IMG/VR virus record: IMGVR_UViG_3300020109_000053
Location: 1 to 37,902 of that record
Length of the DNA: 37,902 nucleotides
Direction: 5' to 3' (one strand)
Source of the DNA: a virus
Positions 36,186 to 37,902 of this stretch are shown here, piece after piece. The notes below the pieces were generated by a model. It worked only from the letters and a program-made list of their open reading frames with translations. It was not told the DNA's origin and did not search any database. Position numbers and translations under genes: made by a program. Each line of letters starts with the position of its first letter. Within the stretch, counting starts at the first letter, position 1.

Positions 36186-37211
36186 TTATGCCCAAGTGAG
36201 TTCTGCTCTTGTTGTTGTGCCGCTTGAGCTTGCCACGTTACCTGTTGCGATATTTCCAGTATCTCCAATGTTTCTGAGAGCAACATTTCCGTTGGCTTCA
36301 GTCACGTTCATCTTGTTGTTTATCATTTGATAAGCTCTTGTAAGCAGAGCCTCAAAACTTAGTGTGAGAGCACTTGCTTGATCCCAGATGGCGTCTCTTG
36401 AGGCGCTCGAGAGGGCAAAGTCTGCTTTGTCTGTAAGTGATCTTGCGGCAGTTGCCCAAACTTTATCAGCAGCACCTTGAGCAAATGCTGTGGCGTCAAT
36501 GGCACCGGAGGCAAATGAAGCTGCTGCTATTCCTCCAGTACCTATACTTCCAACACTTCCAGACATATTACCGGTGATATTTGCTGTTTGGTTACCAAGA
36601 CCTGTAGTTGCTGTGAGTGAGTAGTCAGTCTTACCCACATTCCAATCGCCTTTGCCGTTGAGGGATGCAGCTGCAAATTTAGCAGCTGTAAGAGCACCAT
36701 CGGCAATTTTGGCTGTAGCTATGGCATCACTTGCTATTTTGGCTGCTGTTATAGCTCCGTCAGCTATTTTAACATTAGCAATAGCGTCGGCGGCAATCTT
36801 AGCAGCAGTCAAGGCATTGTCCGCTATTGCTGTTGCCGTAATTAAGCCCGCCGTAATCTCGTCAGCATGAACCTGGAGTTTGTCTGCGCCAAAGAGCGAA
36901 TCCCAGACATTGGTAGGGACTACCATAAATGTATGCCAGACAGGAAGCGCCCCCGCTTCATGAACAGCAAGTTTGAGCATTCCGAGAGTTCCTGTATCTG
37001 TGGTGTTGAGAGGGCAGATGTAATAACCTATCTCATCATGAGTGCAAGCATCAGAGTCGTTCTTTTGAGCGAAATCTCCCCCGGCTTTGCTTAGTCTAAC
37101 ATCTGCTTGGGAGATTGTAAGTCCTGTCTCAGCTGTCTTACCATCAGTTTCATCAAGAAAAGGCCCAATTCTCATACTTAATGCCGTTGATTGTTTCAGC
37201 CATCCGTCCAT
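36186..37211 (-). CDS. Repeat-containing fibre or baseplate-type protein (341 aa)
   Basis: AAGGAGTTAAACT precedes the ATG. The N-terminal 110 residues are a compact beta domain (MRIGPFLDETDGKTAETGLT). A run of about seven short repeats follows (LTAAKIAADAIANVKIADGA and similar), a shape common in phage fibres that stack into a trimer. The C-terminus has Gly/Asn-rich turns (GLGNQTANITGNMSGSVG). Base use is visibly richer in G+C than in its neighbours, suggesting recent acquisition. Confidence 0.7.
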   Translation of the reverse strand: MDGWLKQSTALSMRIGPFLDETDGKTAETGLTISQADVRLSKAGGDFAQKNDSDACTHDEIGYYICPLNTTDTGTLGMLKLAVHEAGALPVWHTFMVVPTNVWDSLFGADKLQVHADEITAGLITATAIADNALTAAKIAADAIANVKIADGAITAAKIASDAIATAKIADGALTAAKFAAASLNGKGDWNVGKTDYSLTATTGLGNQTANITGNMSGSVGSIGTGGIAAASFASGAIDATAFAQGAADKVWATAARSLTDKADFALSSASRDAIWDQASALTLSFEALLTRAYQMINNKMNVTEANGNVALRNIGDTGNIATGNVASSSGTTTRAELTWA

Positions 37212-37214
37212 AGT

Positions 37215-37394
37215 TTAACTCCTTAATTGTCTATAATTTGCCATCGCAACTGGAATTGAAAGACCGCCCACCGCCACATACTCATCCAGAATGATACTCT
37301 CCCCCAGACTCCATGTCGGGTCGAGGTTTGATGTCGGCGTGTACCATAGAACGCTTTCGCCTATACTCCATGTTCCTGTCTTGTCAGTCGCCAT
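37215..37394 (-). CDS. Small WS-repeat structural protein (59 aa)
   Basis: The ATG overlaps the upstream stop (TAATG). The protein has a twofold repeat (TGTWSIGESVLWYTP and PTWSLGESIILDEY) built around W-S-x-G-E-S, then a short Val/Ala tail. The rhythm resembles the Trp-rich protein at 34170. A small virion connector is likely. Confidence 0.62.
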   Translation of the reverse strand: MATDKTGTWSIGESVLWYTPTSNLDPTWSLGESIILDEYVAVGGLSIPVAMANYRQLRS

Positions 37395-37902
37395 TAGCTA
37401 ATCACCGGAGTAGGCCAGACATAGACTTCATTATTGGCTTCATACTCCATCAACTCCATTTTAAAATCTACCCATGAATCTACATTAGGATTAAGCGTAA
37501 CAGCAAGGGTCTGGGTCCAATCTGCTGCATTTCCACGCTGGTTTATCGCAGGAGCATTTGTTTCCTCACTCATCGCAAGGGGGGAATCCTCGGAGATATA
37601 TCTGGCAGTCAGCTTTAGATTCCCCGCACTGATTCCCGCATAGGTGGTCTGGACTTTATAGGTTATGGTCTTACTTCCTGTTGTAAGCCAGATTCTATGA
37701 CCATCGAAGATAAGTAAGGGGTTGTTAGGCGAGCAATTTGACTGAATGGAACTCGCCTCGATACAGTTTCCACTTCCGCCATCAGGGTCTTGAGAAGGGG
37801 CATCTCCGGTTCCATTGCAGGCGGTTTTTAGTACATCCCCGAAGGCATCTGTTACACGGTGGGAATTTATAGTACCGTTGTAATTCTCCCAACTGATTCG
37901 GC
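37394..37902 (-). CDS. Virion protein, C-terminal 168 residues (cut by window edge)
   Basis: The frame is open to the right edge and ends in a TAATG overlap with the 59-aa gene. The visible part is a beta-rich domain (HRIWLTTGSKTITYKVQTTY, then LKLTARYISEDSPL and WVDFKMELMEY), with scattered Cys and Gly/Asn turns, of the kind found in phage fibre or surface proteins. The start and N-terminal domains lie outside the window. Confidence 0.6.
   Translation of the reverse strand, partial: RISWENYNGTINSHRVTDAFGDVLKTACNGTGDAPSQDPDGGSGNCIEASSIQSNCSPNNPLLIFDGHRIWLTTGSKTITYKVQTTYAGISAGNLKLTARYISEDSPLAMSEETNAPAINQRGNAADWTQTLAVTLNPNVDSWVDFKMELMEYEANNEVYVWPTPVIS

Noticed and set aside
1-37902. tRNA genes, integrase, repressor of the CI type, endolysin
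   Set aside because: I looked for tRNA-like arms, a tyrosine or serine recombinase, a CI-like repressor and lysozyme or amidase motifs and found none that I can support in this window.

Overview
The window is a large piece of an AT-rich, tailed double-stranded DNA phage genome, probably from an uncultured bacterial virus. The late genes (terminase, adaptor, nozzle-like, tailspike, ejection-type proteins) are on the minus strand. The early genes (nucleases, recombination, replication, methylation) are on the plus strand. Strong AAGGAGG-type ribosome binding sites and TTGACA-17-TAxAAT promoters point to a bacterial host. The short-tailed gene set (adaptor, about 600-residue nozzle-like protein, tailspike, three large ejection-type proteins) suggests a podovirus-like particle. 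Portal and major capsid genes are not visible. The terminase large subunit is cut at the left edge and a virion gene at the right edge, so on a circular map the missing head genes would lie between the two ends.

Layout. 1-2473 (minus): terminase large subunit (partial), an unknown 207-residue protein and the terminase small subunit, driven by a clear promoter at 2496-2524. 2474-5212: a mostly non-coding control region with two small minus-strand genes, a minus-strand terminator, GACA-N3-TGTC operator-like sites, and a family of large inverted repeats around a VRR-NUC nuclease gene; it is a candidate origin and switch. 5213-10195 (plus): many very small genes, including single-membrane-segment peptides and zinc ribbons, then a Cas4/RecB-like Fe-S nuclease and a Sak4-like ATPase. 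10196-12795: a cargo zone of small genes, several preceded by a perfect hairpin that abuts the ribosome binding site, with a 41-bp repeat at one junction; it includes a Lar-like protein and an HNH nuclease. 12799-20421 (plus): an OB-fold-like protein, a ParB-methyltransferase fusion, a split uracil-DNA-glycosylase/family A DNA polymerase, a DUF3987-type primase-helicase, a helix-turn-helix protein, and small terminal genes. 37902-20418 (minus): virion genes, ending in three large ejection-type proteins and a metallopeptidase-like protein.

The early genes would form a self-contained replication-recombination set: polymerase with built-in uracil recognition, primase/helicase, ssDNA-binding protein, Sak4-like annealing ATPase and Cas4-like exonuclease. 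Methylation, Lar-like and HNH functions would deal with host DNA.

The most unusual things seen are: (i) a 33-bp interrupted palindrome with fixed 7-3-5-3-5-3-7 architecture in four copies spread over the genome, always in gaps between genes; (ii) a family A polymerase broken in two by a small gene, with unusual active-site residues; (iii) hairpin-plus-ribosome-binding-site modules in front of cargo genes; (iv) an inverted-repeat-rich control region; (v) tandem paralogous small membrane proteins in the virion operon. All functions are inferred from reading motifs; no database search was possible.
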